Positions 41,632 to 48,784 of a DNA stretch of 48,784 bases are shown here, in pieces; position 1 is the stretch's first letter, and every line of letters begins with the position of its first letter. Location: NCBI GenBank assembly GCA_017474125.1, contig JAFVIF010000031.1, positions 1 to 48,784 of the forward strand, in the 5' to 3' direction. The position numbers and the translations under genes are program-made. The notes beneath the pieces were generated by a model. The model was not told the origin of the DNA and searched no databases. It saw only the letters and a list, made by a program, of their open reading frames with translations. The DNA is from Clostridia bacterium (GTDB lineage Bacteria > Bacillota > Clostridia > Oscillospirales > Acutalibacteraceae).

Positions 41632-42982
41632 CGTAGAAGTAAGGGCTGACGGTCAAAAATACGCCCTTTTTAACGTTAAAAAGGGCGAAAACGTTATAAA
41701 ATACGGCTTTCCCATCGGTCACGCAAGTAAGGATATTGCAAAAGGCGATATGGTAAGCCCTTCCAATTTAAAGTCCAATTTAAGCGGCACCGACAGCTGG
41801 AGCTATACCCCCTTTGACGAGCCAAAGCTTGATTTTAAAAGCGGAACCTTTATGGGTTTTATGCGCAAAAACGGTGACGTTGGCATTCGTAACGATATTT
41901 GGGTAATACCAACCGTAGGCTGTATTAACGATACTGCCAAATTAATTGCCGAGCGAAACGGTGCCAAAGCCTTTAGCCACCCTTACGGCTGTTCACAGCT
42001 TGGCGGCGATTTATTAACCACCCAAAAATTCCTATGCGGTCTTATTAAGCATCCCAACGCTGGCGGTGTTTTGGTACTTAGCCTCGGCTGTGAGAACAAC
42101 CGAATTGAGCTTATGAAGGATATGCTTGGCGAAATTGATATCGAGCGTATAAAATTCTTACAGCTTCAGGACTGTACCGATGAACTGTCAGAAGCAAAAA
42201 AGCTTATTGACTCAATTAAAGAGGTCATCAAGAAGGATACGCGTGTTCCGCTTCCCATAAGTAAGCTTAAAATCGGAGTGAAATGCGGCGGCAGTGACGG
42301 CTACAGCGGTATAACCGCCAACCCCATTGTAGGTATGGTTGCCGACAAGCTATACAGCTACGGCGGTACGGTTTTAATGAGCGAAATCCCCGAGGTTTTC
42401 GGTGCTGAGCCCATACTTCTTTCGCGTGCCGACAGCAAGCAAACCTTTGATAGCTGTGCCAAAATGATAAACGCCTTCCGTCAATACTTTATTGATCACG
42501 GTGAAAGCATTGGCGAAAACCCCTCCCCCGGTAACATCGCAGGAGGTATTTCCACCTTAGAGGAAAAATCCTTGGGCTGTGTTCAAAAGGCAGGTATGGT
42601 TCCCTTGCGCGGTGCCCTCAACTTTGGTGAAACTGCCGACAGCAACGGTCTGTACATAGTTAACGGACCCGGTAACGATCAGGTTGCCTGCACTGCCCTT
42701 GCCTGCAGCGGCGCTCATATAATCCTTTTTACTACAGGCAGAGGTACTCCCTACTGCGGAGCTGTGCCTACAGTCAAAATTTCCACCAACACTCCCCTTT
42801 ACGACAAAAAAACTCATTGGATTGACTTTAACGCAGGAAGTGTTTTAGAAGGAGACGATAAACAGTCTGTTTGTGACGCTTTATTCGATCTTTGTATTAA
42901 AGTTAGCAACGGAGACTTGACAAAAGGTGAGCAAATGGGTTATTATGATATCTCGATATTCAAAGATGGTGTAACCCTTTAG
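41609..42982 (+). CDS. uxaA: Altronate dehydratase
   Basis: Dehydrates D-altronate to 2-keto-3-deoxy-D-gluconate. The 457-aa protein has an N-terminal SAF-type domain (1-75, IHPSDNVEVRADGQKY, GFPIGHASKDIAKGD) and the UxaA core: GIRNDIWVIPTVGC, HPYGCSQLGGDL, VLSLGCENNRIE, KCGGSDGYSGITANP, EKSLGCVQKAGM and TTGRGTPYCGAVPTVKISTN. Several conserved Cys suggest the usual Fe-dependent site. AGGAGG lies 9 nt before the ATG, inside uxaB. It is followed 9 nt later by uxaC. Confidence 0.94.
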   Translation: MQIHPSDNVEVRADGQKYALFNVKKGENVIKYGFPIGHASKDIAKGDMVSPSNLKSNLSGTDSWSYTPFDEPKLDFKSGTFMGFMRKNGDVGIRNDIWVIPTVGCINDTAKLIAERNGAKAFSHPYGCSQLGGDLLTTQKFLCGLIKHPNAGGVLVLSLGCENNRIELMKDMLGEIDIERIKFLQLQDCTDELSEAKKLIDSIKEVIKKDTRVPLPISKLKIGVKCGGSDGYSGITANPIVGMVADKLYSYGGTVLMSEIPEVFGAEPILLSRADSKQTFDSCAKMINAFRQYFIDHGESIGENPSPGNIAGGISTLEEKSLGCVQKAGMVPLRGALNFGETADSNGLYIVNGPGNDQVACTALACSGAHIILFTTGRGTPYCGAVPTVKISTNTPLYDKKTHWIDFNAGSVLEGDDKQSVCDALFDLCIKVSNGDLTKGEQMGYYDISIFKDGVTL

Positions 42983-42991
42983 GAGGTAATT

Positions 42992-44386
42992 ATGAGTTAT
43001 TTAAAAGACGATTTCCTACTTACAAACAAAACGGCAAAAAAGCTTTACAAAAGCTACGCAAAGGATATGCCGATTTTCGACTACCATTGTCACCTGCCCG
43101 AAAAGCAAATTCTTGAAAACAAGCCCTTTAACGATATTTTTGAAATTTGGCTTGCAGGCGACCATTATAAATGGCGTCTTATGAGAAACTACGGTATAAG
43201 CGAAAGCCTTATTACGGGCAACGCAAGCAATAAGGAAAAGTTTATTGCTTATTGCACCGTACTCGGCACCGCCTTCGGCAATCCCCTTTACCATTGGTCA
43301 CAGGTTGAGCTCAAGGAGTTTTTCGGTTGCGAAAAGGAAATTAACGCCGACAATGCCGAAGCCATTTGGGATGAATGTAATGCCTACATTAAGGCTAACG
43401 ACGTTACTCCTGTTAAGCTTATAAAGGACTCTAACGTTCGCCATATTTTCACTACCAACGAAGTATTCGATGATATGGAAACCTTTAAAGCTATTAAAGA
43501 AAAGAATTACGGCTTCAGCGTTATCCCCGCCTTCCGCGCCGATAAAATTATGAATATTGAAGCCGCTCCCTATAAAACCTATATAGGTATGCTGGAAGCA
43601 CTTACCCACACCTGTGATAATATCGACGCTCTTGAAAAAGCCCTTGAGGCTCGCCTCATTGCCTTTAAAGAGGTTGGCACTACCGCCAGCGATATTGCCG
43701 TTGAATACGTGCTTCCCGTATATGAAAGAGCTGACGCCGATGCCGTATATAAAAAGGCATACAGCGGTGAGGCCCTTACCGTAGAAGAGGCCGATACCTT
43801 TAGAGGCTACCTCACCTATTTCCTTATGAAGCTTTATGCTAAGCACGGTATAAGAACCGAGCTTCACGTTGGGGCTATGCGTAACAATAACGCAAATATG
43901 CTGGCCGCTTTAGGTCTTGATACGGGATTTGACAGTATAAGCGATGCTAACAGCATCAAAAATATGTCTCGCCTTTTCGATAAGCTTAACAGCGAAAACG
44001 CACTCCCCCCCACTATTGTATTTAACCTTAACCCCAAAATGAACAGCGAAATTATGACACTTATCGGTTGCTTCCAAAGTGACGAGGTTAACGGCAAAAT
44101 GCAGTACGGCCCCGCTTGGTGGTTCCTTGATAACAAGGTTGGTATGGAGAAGCATCTTGAGGATTTAACAGCTACAGGTCATATTGCCACCTTCGTTGGT
44201 ATGCTTACCGACAGTCGCTCTCTCCTTTCCTATCCAAGACACCACTACTTCCGCAGAATTCTGTGTAATTATCTTGGTACTCTTATTGAAAAGGGCGAAA
44301 TGACAGACAACCTTAGCCTTGTAGGTAAGGTTATTGAAAACGTTTGCTACTATAACAGCGTTAACTACTTTAAAATGGAAAAGTAA
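42992..44386 (+). CDS. uxaC: Glucuronate/galacturonate isomerase
   Basis: Interconverts D-glucuronate and D-fructuronate, and D-galacturonate and D-tagaturonate. The 464-aa amidohydrolase-fold protein has FDYHCHLPEKQI (His32, His34), IWLAGDHYKWRLMRNYGI, HWSQVELKEFFG, TELHVGAMRNNN and FVGMLTDSRSLLSYPRHHYFRRILCN at its C-terminus. AGGAGG precedes the ATG. It is last in the operon GH2-GH2-uxaB-uxaA-uxaC, although it catalyses the first step after the glycosidases. A bidirectional terminator follows. Confidence 0.96.
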   Translation: MSYLKDDFLLTNKTAKKLYKSYAKDMPIFDYHCHLPEKQILENKPFNDIFEIWLAGDHYKWRLMRNYGISESLITGNASNKEKFIAYCTVLGTAFGNPLYHWSQVELKEFFGCEKEINADNAEAIWDECNAYIKANDVTPVKLIKDSNVRHIFTTNEVFDDMETFKAIKEKNYGFSVIPAFRADKIMNIEAAPYKTYIGMLEALTHTCDNIDALEKALEARLIAFKEVGTTASDIAVEYVLPVYERADADAVYKKAYSGEALTVEEADTFRGYLTYFLMKLYAKHGIRTELHVGAMRNNNANMLAALGLDTGFDSISDANSIKNMSRLFDKLNSENALPPTIVFNLNPKMNSEIMTLIGCFQSDEVNGKMQYGPAWWFLDNKVGMEKHLEDLTATGHIATFVGMLTDSRSLLSYPRHHYFRRILCNYLGTLIEKGEMTDNLSLVGKVIENVCYYNSVNYFKMEK

Positions 44387-44391
44387 AATAA

Positions 44392-44428
44392 ATAACGGCT
44401 ATTGCAAAAGCAATAGCCGTTTATTTTT
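44392..44428. terminator. Bidirectional terminator between uxaC and araC
   Basis: AACGGCTATTGC 44394-44405 pairs perfectly with GCAATAGCCGTT 44410-44421 around AAAA, with T-rich tails on both strands. Confidence 0.9.
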
Positions 44429-44432
44429 ATTA

Positions 44433-45263
44433 TTAACCTTCCTCATTTCTTTCCTTTAGTGATAAAACATATTTGCGCGGTGTCATATTAAATTCCTTTT
44501 TAAAACACCTTATAAGATTGCAGGCGTCGTTTAAGCCGCATTGCTCAGCAACCTCCTGCTGAGTAAGTCCCTTTTGCAAATAGAGTATGGCATTTTTCAT
44601 ACGGCAACGATTTACGTAATCGCTGAGAGTTGAGCCTGTATGCTTTTTAAAGGCAGTCATAAAGGTTGTTCTGCCAACCCCTAATTTATCGGCAAGAGTT
44701 GAAGCAACGATATGCTCGGCGTAATGGTTACTGACAAAGGATAATGCTTCGAAAATATACGAAGGCATTTTTGAATAATCGCCGTTTTCAACAGCGCTCT
44801 CCGATATAAAGGAAATAAGATATAAAAGTAATATTCTTTTACGGAACAAATCGTTTTCTTCGGAAATTTTTTCAGCAATACCTACATAACGTTCACATTG
44901 CTCCTTACTGATTTTAAGAACGGCACCGTTAGTAGCAAAAATATGGCTTAATTTCTGCCATTCGGGAACGTAATCGGTTATAAAGCTTTGAGAAAAATTA
45001 ACGTTAACTCGACTGTACAGCATATCGGGCTCACAGTAAATATAATGCGGAGTATATGGGCGCAAAAGCACCACCTTCGACGTAGTACTGCTTTCCTTTT
45101 TATCGGTAAAAAGCACGTTTACGTTACCCGATTTTATAATGCTTATTTCATAATAGTTATGCATATGATAATCGGTCATATTAGGATAATAGCTTTCATA
45201 CTTATCGGTTATTATATCCTTCCATTTCGTACCGTAGCCCAAAAAGTCAATCTTATTCGACAT
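44433..45263 (-). CDS. AraC-family transcriptional regulator
   Basis: A 276-aa regulator with an N-terminal cupin-like sensor (residues 1-145; YHMHNYYEISIIKSGNVNVLF, RPYTPHYIY) and a C-terminal double helix-turn-helix (about 175-270; LADKLGVGRTTFMTAFKKHTGS, ILYLQKGLTQQEVAEQCGLNDACNLIRCFKKE span, MTPRKYV). It is convergent with uxaC. The shared 11-bp motif before the GH2 operon and inside its own promoter makes it the likely activator of GH2-uxaBAC and its own repressor. The inducer is unknown, probably a uronate or a glycan fragment. Confidence 0.92.
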   Translation of the reverse strand: MSNKIDFLGYGTKWKDIITDKYESYYPNMTDYHMHNYYEISIIKSGNVNVLFTDKKESSTTSKVVLLRPYTPHYIYCEPDMLYSRVNVNFSQSFITDYVPEWQKLSHIFATNGAVLKISKEQCERYVGIAEKISEENDLFRKRILLLYLISFISESAVENGDYSKMPSYIFEALSFVSNHYAEHIVASTLADKLGVGRTTFMTAFKKHTGSTLSDYVNRCRMKNAILYLQKGLTQQEVAEQCGLNDACNLIRCFKKEFNMTPRKYVLSLKERNEEG

Positions 45264-45287
45264 TGCCTTTCCCCCTTTTCTACAGTA

Positions 45288-45316
45288 ATATTATCATATC
45301 GTTCAGCATTTTGCAA
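45288..45316 (-). promoter_or_regulatory. araC promoter with the AraC box in its spacer
   Basis: On the minus strand TTGCAA (45311-45316), 17 bp, TAATAT (45288-45293; GATAAT at 45290-45295 is the alternative -10). TGAACGATATG (45295-45305) sits between the two, where bound regulator would block polymerase. Confidence 0.55.
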
Positions 45317-45355
45317 CAAAAAACAACTGTAACACGTAAAAATGTTACAGTTGTT
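45316..45355 (-). terminator. Terminator of pepD
   Basis: AACAACTGTAAC 45322-45333 pairs perfectly with GTTACAGTTGTT 45344-45355 around a 10-nt loop, followed on the minus strand by TTTTTTG. It starts 7 nt after the pepD stop and its tail abuts the araC -35. Confidence 0.85.
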
Positions 45356-45361
45356 AATGTT

Positions 45362-46774
45362 TTATAAGCATTCCAAAAGCTTGCAAATATAGCTATAAAG
45401 CTTTTCTACCGAGGATATTGACAACCTTTCGCGACAGGTATGAATATCATACATATTAGGGCCCATGGACACAGCATCAAGTCCGTTAAGCTTTTCGCTT
45501 AAAAGACCGCATTCAAGTCCTGCGTGAATGGCGACAACCTGAGGCAAAGCGCCGTATTGTTGCTCGTAAACCTTGCACATAATGTCTCTCAGCGGCGACT
45601 CCTTACGGTATTCCCAAGCAGGATAATGCCCTTCCGAAAGCATTTTTCCGTCAAATTTTGCCACGTATTCCTTTAAATCATCGAGAAGCTTTAATTTATC
45701 CTCGTTAACACTGCTTCTGAGAGCAAAGGAGGCGGATATTTTATTGTTCTCTGTTAAAAGAACTCCAAGATTAAGGGAGGTTTCCACAAGGTTATCAATA
45801 TTGTCGCTCCACTTAATAATGCCGTTTGGCAGACCGCACAAAAAATCAACAGCCCTTTCGCTATCTTTTTTAGTGAAGCATACTTCACACTTTTCTGCCT
45901 TTAAAACGGTAATGTTAAGGTCAGGGTCGCTGTCTGTCGCGTTGTGTTTAACAAAGTCGGCCGCCTTTCTGCTAATATCCTCGTTGGTGGCGACAACCGC
46001 TCGTGTAAGCACGGGAATGGCATTGTCCTTCATACCGCCGTTAATACTTATCAGTCTGCAATCGTTAAGTGTACTTAAAAAGGCAGCCATTGCTTTATTG
46101 GAATTAAGCCTGCCCTTATGGATTTCAACACCGGAATGTCCACCGATAAGCCCGTCCAAGGTAACGTTATAGCAAGGCAGATTGTTTATTTCGGTATTAA
46201 GGCTTATACTTAATTCAGCCCTTACACCGCCTGCACAGCTTACGGTGAAAACGCCCTCCTCCTCGGAGTCGATATTTATAAGACGTCTGCCCTTAATATC
46301 ATCACCTACAAGGGCTTGAGCGCCGTACATACCCGTTTCCTCATCAACGGTAAACAAGACCTCAATAGGCGGGTGGGCAATACTGTCGTCCTCTAAAAGA
46401 GCCATACACATAGCAACCGCTATGCCGTCATCACCCCCCAAGGTTGTGCCGTGAGCAAAAACGTAATCACCTTCACAGTCAACCTTTAAGGAGTCCTTGG
46501 TGAAGTCAAACTCCACTCCCTCCGCCTTTTCGCAAACCATATCCAAATGCCCCTGCAAAACAATGGGCTCGCAATTTTCCTTACCCAAGCTTGCAGGTTT
46601 TTTTATAATAACGTTGCCTATATCCTCTTTAATAAATTCAAGTCCACGGCTTTTGGCAAACTCCACGCAATAATCACTTATTTTTGCGGTATCGCCCGAG
46701 CCGTGAGGAATCGAACATATTTCTTCAAAGTAATGAAACACCCTTTCAGGGAGCAAATTTGTAAGCTTTGCCAT
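45362..46774 (-). CDS. pepD: Aminoacyl-histidine dipeptidase (beta-Ala-His dipeptidase), PepD
   Basis: A cytoplasmic metallo-dipeptidase of family M20 with broad Xaa-His or Xaa-Xaa dipeptide activity. The 470-aa protein shows metal ligands in LQGHLDMV (His76, Asp78), TTLGGDDGIAVAM (Asp115/116), the catalytic FTVDEETGMYGA (Glu145/146), NIDSEEEG and the C-terminal AIHAGLECG and SMGPNMYDIHTCRERLSI. AAGGTGTA precedes the ATG. It is a single gene with its own promoter and terminator, and has no evident link to the sugar genes. Confidence 0.94.
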   Translation of the reverse strand: MAKLTNLLPERVFHYFEEICSIPHGSGDTAKISDYCVEFAKSRGLEFIKEDIGNVIIKKPASLGKENCEPIVLQGHLDMVCEKAEGVEFDFTKDSLKVDCEGDYVFAHGTTLGGDDGIAVAMCMALLEDDSIAHPPIEVLFTVDEETGMYGAQALVGDDIKGRRLINIDSEEEGVFTVSCAGGVRAELSISLNTEINNLPCYNVTLDGLIGGHSGVEIHKGRLNSNKAMAAFLSTLNDCRLISINGGMKDNAIPVLTRAVVATNEDISRKAADFVKHNATDSDPDLNITVLKAEKCEVCFTKKDSERAVDFLCGLPNGIIKWSDNIDNLVETSLNLGVLLTENNKISASFALRSSVNEDKLKLLDDLKEYVAKFDGKMLSEGHYPAWEYRKESPLRDIMCKVYEQQYGALPQVVAIHAGLECGLLSEKLNGLDAVSMGPNMYDIHTCRERLSISSVEKLYSYICKLLECL

Positions 46775-46803
46775 AATTACACCTTTTTTTAATATTTGAC
46801 TGT

Positions 46804-46832
46804 ATTATACTATATTATTCCGCCTTTTTCAA
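46804..46832 (-). promoter_or_regulatory. Sigma-A promoter of pepD
   Basis: On the minus strand TTGAAA (46827-46832), 17 bp, TATAAT (46804-46809). The -35 lies in the tail of the upstream gene's terminator. Confidence 0.78.
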
Positions 46833-46834
46833 GA

Positions 46835-46864
46835 AAAAAAGCCCTTAGCCTTTCGGCCAAGGGC
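46835..46864 (-). terminator. Terminator of the beta-helix gene
   Basis: GCCCTT 46841-46846 pairs with AAGGGC 46859-46864, inner GCC with GGC around TTTC (one A/C mismatch), then TTTTTTCTT on the minus strand. Confidence 0.82.
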
Positions 46865-46870
46865 AAAAAT

Positions 46871-48463
46871 TTATATTTCTTCGTTATCGCGTATTATTAC
46901 GTCGGTACAGTTTATGGCTTCACAGGGGTCGGATTCTTTAATTTTTCTGTCTTCAATACGGTTACCCGCAATAACTACTCCGTCAGAAGCGGTAACGGTT
47001 ACACCCTTTGTAAATACACGTTTCATAATATTATCTTCAATACGAATATTTTTGTGCAAATGCTCTACGTCGGTTTCTCCCGTAGCATGCTTTGTAAATA
47101 CACCTATAACGGGGTCGCCGGGGTTTCTGAAGGCGCACTTTTCAATAACATTATGGTGCATATTAAAGTTATAAGTAGGGCCAACCTCGTACCAATACTT
47201 AAAGTCGGGAGCTACCTTTACAGCACAAGAGGAAATGCCAAAGAAGGAGCAGTTTTTAATTTCAACGTTGCTGGTTTGAATAACGAAGCCCCTTGCACGG
47301 GTATTTCTTACAATACAGCTTTCAACTAAACAGGAAGGTGCATAGGTCATATTCTGCAATACGTCGCCTAAAGCGTAGCCGCCTTCTATTAATTCAAAGC
47401 CGAGTATACCTTTTTCAAAGGAAACAGCCTTCAAAACCGCGGTGTTAACCATAGTGTCGGGGTTATAAGCCTTAATAATATCCCCTTTTTCGCACCATCT
47501 TACGGGAAGCACACCGTCGGGCCCTTTTTTGCAGTAGCCGCAACGAATATTATTTTCATCAATCAGCTCGGTAATAGTGCCTGCGGTAGCGTGAATATTA
47601 AGAGCGTCGTCACCCATACCGTCAAATACGCAGTTTTTCATAACAAAATCACCGCATAAACCGGTTAAGTGAATACCGTCGCAGTTACCGGGCATAAGGC
47701 TTTCCCATTTTCCGCCCGAAACTACTTTTAAACCGTCAACCGTTAAATTCTTACACCTCGGTAAAACGATAATCGCCATACCGGGAACGTGGTGCATTGT
47801 TATATTATGGATTACGGTATCATTACTGTCCTTAAGAGTAATAGCGCTGTTGCCGTACATAGTATGGCGGATGCACATCCTCTCACCCACACAAAGGGTA
47901 GCATTTATACTGCCAAAATACACTTTAAAGGCATTATTGCCAAGGTAATCGTATTTAGCGCTTGCATAGGTATTGGCAAGTAATATTTCCCCTAAAATAA
48001 GGGTAACTATATTAGGGTCGGGGTGCTTTGAATAATAATTCATATGATAATCGGGCGAGCCCTCGCTGTCCATAGTGTTAAAAGACATAAGCACTTCGTT
48101 ACCATACATTTCAAAGTTGTCGTCTATTTTAAGCACAGCCCATTTTTCGTCACGGTTAATTTCCATAACGGTAGCCGTAACGTTTGCAGGAACAGAAGTA
48201 TCCATAATCAAGTTACCGAAAGTAACACTATTACAACAATCAATTAAAAAAGTATCTACACTGGCAGTGTAATCTTTGGTATTATCATACTTCGAAATAA
48301 CCAAAGCGCCGTTACCGTCAACGGTTATATTATTCTTATTTTTAATAACAACCTGACGCTCAATATAATATTCCTTTTCGGGAAGAACACATACCCCGCC
48401 ATCGGGTGTTGAATTTATAAGTTCTTCAAGCTCAGCCGCATTACAAATTCGCTCAAAATTCAT
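46871..48463 (-). CDS. Right-handed beta-helix glycosidase-like protein (GH110-like)
   Basis: A 530-aa protein with repeated parallel-beta-helix rungs (ITVDGNGALVIS, VTFGNLIMDTS, VIHNITMHHVPGMAIIVLPRCKNLTVDGLKV, FVMKNCVFDGMGDDALNIHA, VESCIVRNTRARGFVIQTSNVEIKNCSF spans). GMGDDALNIHA, RARGFVIQTS and YWYEVGP resemble GH110 alpha-1,3-galactosidases, so an exo-alpha-galactosidase is the best guess; a more distant pectinase-fold enzyme is possible. It has no signal peptide, whereas most GH110 enzymes I know of are exported, so it would act on imported oligosaccharides. AGGAGGTG precedes the ATG. It is a single gene; its place next to rha and uxa genes suggests glycan use. Confidence 0.72.
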   Translation of the reverse strand: MNFERICNAAELEELINSTPDGGVCVLPEKEYYIERQVVIKNKNNITVDGNGALVISKYDNTKDYTASVDTFLIDCCNSVTFGNLIMDTSVPANVTATVMEINRDEKWAVLKIDDNFEMYGNEVLMSFNTMDSEGSPDYHMNYYSKHPDPNIVTLILGEILLANTYASAKYDYLGNNAFKVYFGSINATLCVGERMCIRHTMYGNSAITLKDSNDTVIHNITMHHVPGMAIIVLPRCKNLTVDGLKVVSGGKWESLMPGNCDGIHLTGLCGDFVMKNCVFDGMGDDALNIHATAGTITELIDENNIRCGYCKKGPDGVLPVRWCEKGDIIKAYNPDTMVNTAVLKAVSFEKGILGFELIEGGYALGDVLQNMTYAPSCLVESCIVRNTRARGFVIQTSNVEIKNCSFFGISSCAVKVAPDFKYWYEVGPTYNFNMHHNVIEKCAFRNPGDPVIGVFTKHATGETDVEHLHKNIRIEDNIMKRVFTKGVTVTASDGVVIAGNRIEDRKIKESDPCEAINCTDVIIRDNEEI

Positions 48464-48490
48464 AAAGCACCTCCTGATTTTACTACTTAT

Positions 48491-48519
48491 AGTCTACCAT
48501 ATCGGCATTTTTAAGTCAA
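48491..48519 (-). promoter_or_regulatory. Probable promoter of the beta-helix gene
   Basis: On the minus strand TTGACT (48514-48519), 17 bp, TAGACT (48491-48496) with an extended TGG before it. The spacer holds CGATATG (48498-48504), the last 7 bases of the AraC motif, but not its first four. Confidence 0.5.
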
Positions 48520-48710
48520 CCGATTGTGCAGTCAAATTTATAAGCAAAAATGCTCAGATTTTTTATCCGCGAAAAGCTTTAATTATATGTGATTTTTAAT
48601 TTATAGCCGATTATTAAAAGTTCTTATGAAATAAAACCGACAAGATGTGGGCATCGCCCCCTAATACAATGCCGTTCACCGATGTGTTATATTTGGACCA
48701 ACAAATAACG

Positions 48711-48784
48711 CTAATTAAATATAGATTTCAACAAACCCATGGTTTCGTTGGTAGGGGTATTAAAAGAACATACTTTTTCTCCAA
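48711..48784 (-). CDS. Possible C-terminal tail of a gene running in from the right edge
   Basis: On the minus strand the frame is open from the edge for 23 codons and ends with TAG at 48711; the last residues would read TNETMGLLKSIFN. Codon choice looks acceptable but the stretch is too short to prove coding, and an open frame of this length occurs by chance. No family can be named. Confidence 0.2.
   Translation of the reverse strand, partial: GEKVCSFNTPTNETMGLLKSIFN

Larger units (their letters stand above)
48464..48784. other. Intergenic region of about 320 bp at the window edge
   Basis: The first 60 nt hold the promoter of the beta-helix gene. Beyond 48520 the sequence is AT-rich. Around 48636-48662 is a more GC-rich stretch with small dyads (GATGTGGGCATC, GGGCATCGCCC) that may be a repeat fragment. 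From 48711 to the edge a leftward frame stays open. I see no complete gene. Confidence 0.6.

Noticed and set aside
48636-48662. Possible repeat or hairpin with GGGCATCGCCC
   Set aside because: The stems are only 4 bp and no second copy exists in the window; it could be a dispersed repeat fragment but cannot be supported.
1-48784. CRISPR arrays, insertion sequences, prophage or defence genes
   Set aside because: No evenly spaced repeats, transposase, integrase, cas or restriction-type genes were seen on either strand.

Overview
The window is an ordinary, densely coded chromosome segment of an endospore-forming Firmicute, most likely a gut-type Clostridia (Oscillospirales or a neighbouring order; this placement is inference). 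Evidence for sporulation is direct: spoIIR, both dipicolinate synthase subunits (dpaA, dpaB), a BofC-like secreted protein and a spore-lytic-type (SleC-like) domain protein. Strong AGGAGG-type ribosome binding sites, consensus sigma-A promoters, a B-class sortase, the dgt-dnaG-rpoD operon and the TSCPD, ACT/UPF0237 and PFL/UPF0210 families agree with this. I see no phage, transposase, CRISPR array or rRNA.

Layout. 1-7,080: a structured inverted-repeat element, a SleC-N-like protein, then a leftward topB-srtB-ileS unit. 7,085-11,580: a RpiR regulator with an organophosphate-type MFS transporter, D-lactate dehydrogenase, and a maf-trmO pair. 11,579-19,611: leftward housekeeping genes (amidase, a 178-aa unknown, a TSCPD protein, rpoD, dnaG, dgt, yigZ, rpmE, spoIIR, ispE). 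19,662-28,865: the ACT-PFL pair, a class A PBP, BofC-like and winged-helix proteins, murC, cca and dpaAB. 28,888-29,558: tRNA-Thr(CGT) and an XRE regulator. 29,561-48,463: the accessory, sugar-catabolic part, with rhaADB (L-rhamnose), a histidine phosphatase, a GntR/YtrA-ABC operon, two tandem GH2 beta-glucuronidase-type enzymes fused in one operon with uxaB-uxaA-uxaC, an AraC regulator, PepD, and a GH110-like beta-helix protein. The last 320 bases hold a promoter and possibly the tail of another gene.

How the genes work together. RhaA, RhaB and RhaD take L-rhamnose to dihydroxyacetone phosphate and L-lactaldehyde. The GH2 pair should release a hexuronic acid, UxaC isomerises it, and UxaB and UxaA carry the galacturonate (tagaturonate/altronate) branch to 2-keto-3-deoxygluconate. 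The glucuronate branch enzymes (UxuA, UxuB) and the KDG kinase and aldolase are not in the window. Next to rhamnose genes this suggests feeding on plant rhamnogalacturonan or arabinogalactan-type glycans. The most specific new observation is an 11-bp motif, TGAACGATATG. It occurs twice, exactly 21 bp apart, just upstream of the -35 of the GH2-uxa operon, and once between the -35 and -10 of the adjacent araC gene. This predicts an AraC activator that also limits its own synthesis.

I found no clearly new multi-gene system. The best leads are the AraC circuit and the substrate of the GH2 pair, ribosome binding sites buried in terminator-like hairpins before dpaA and the amidase, a near-consensus promoter that reads antisense through tRNA-Thr, and the structured element at 19-125.
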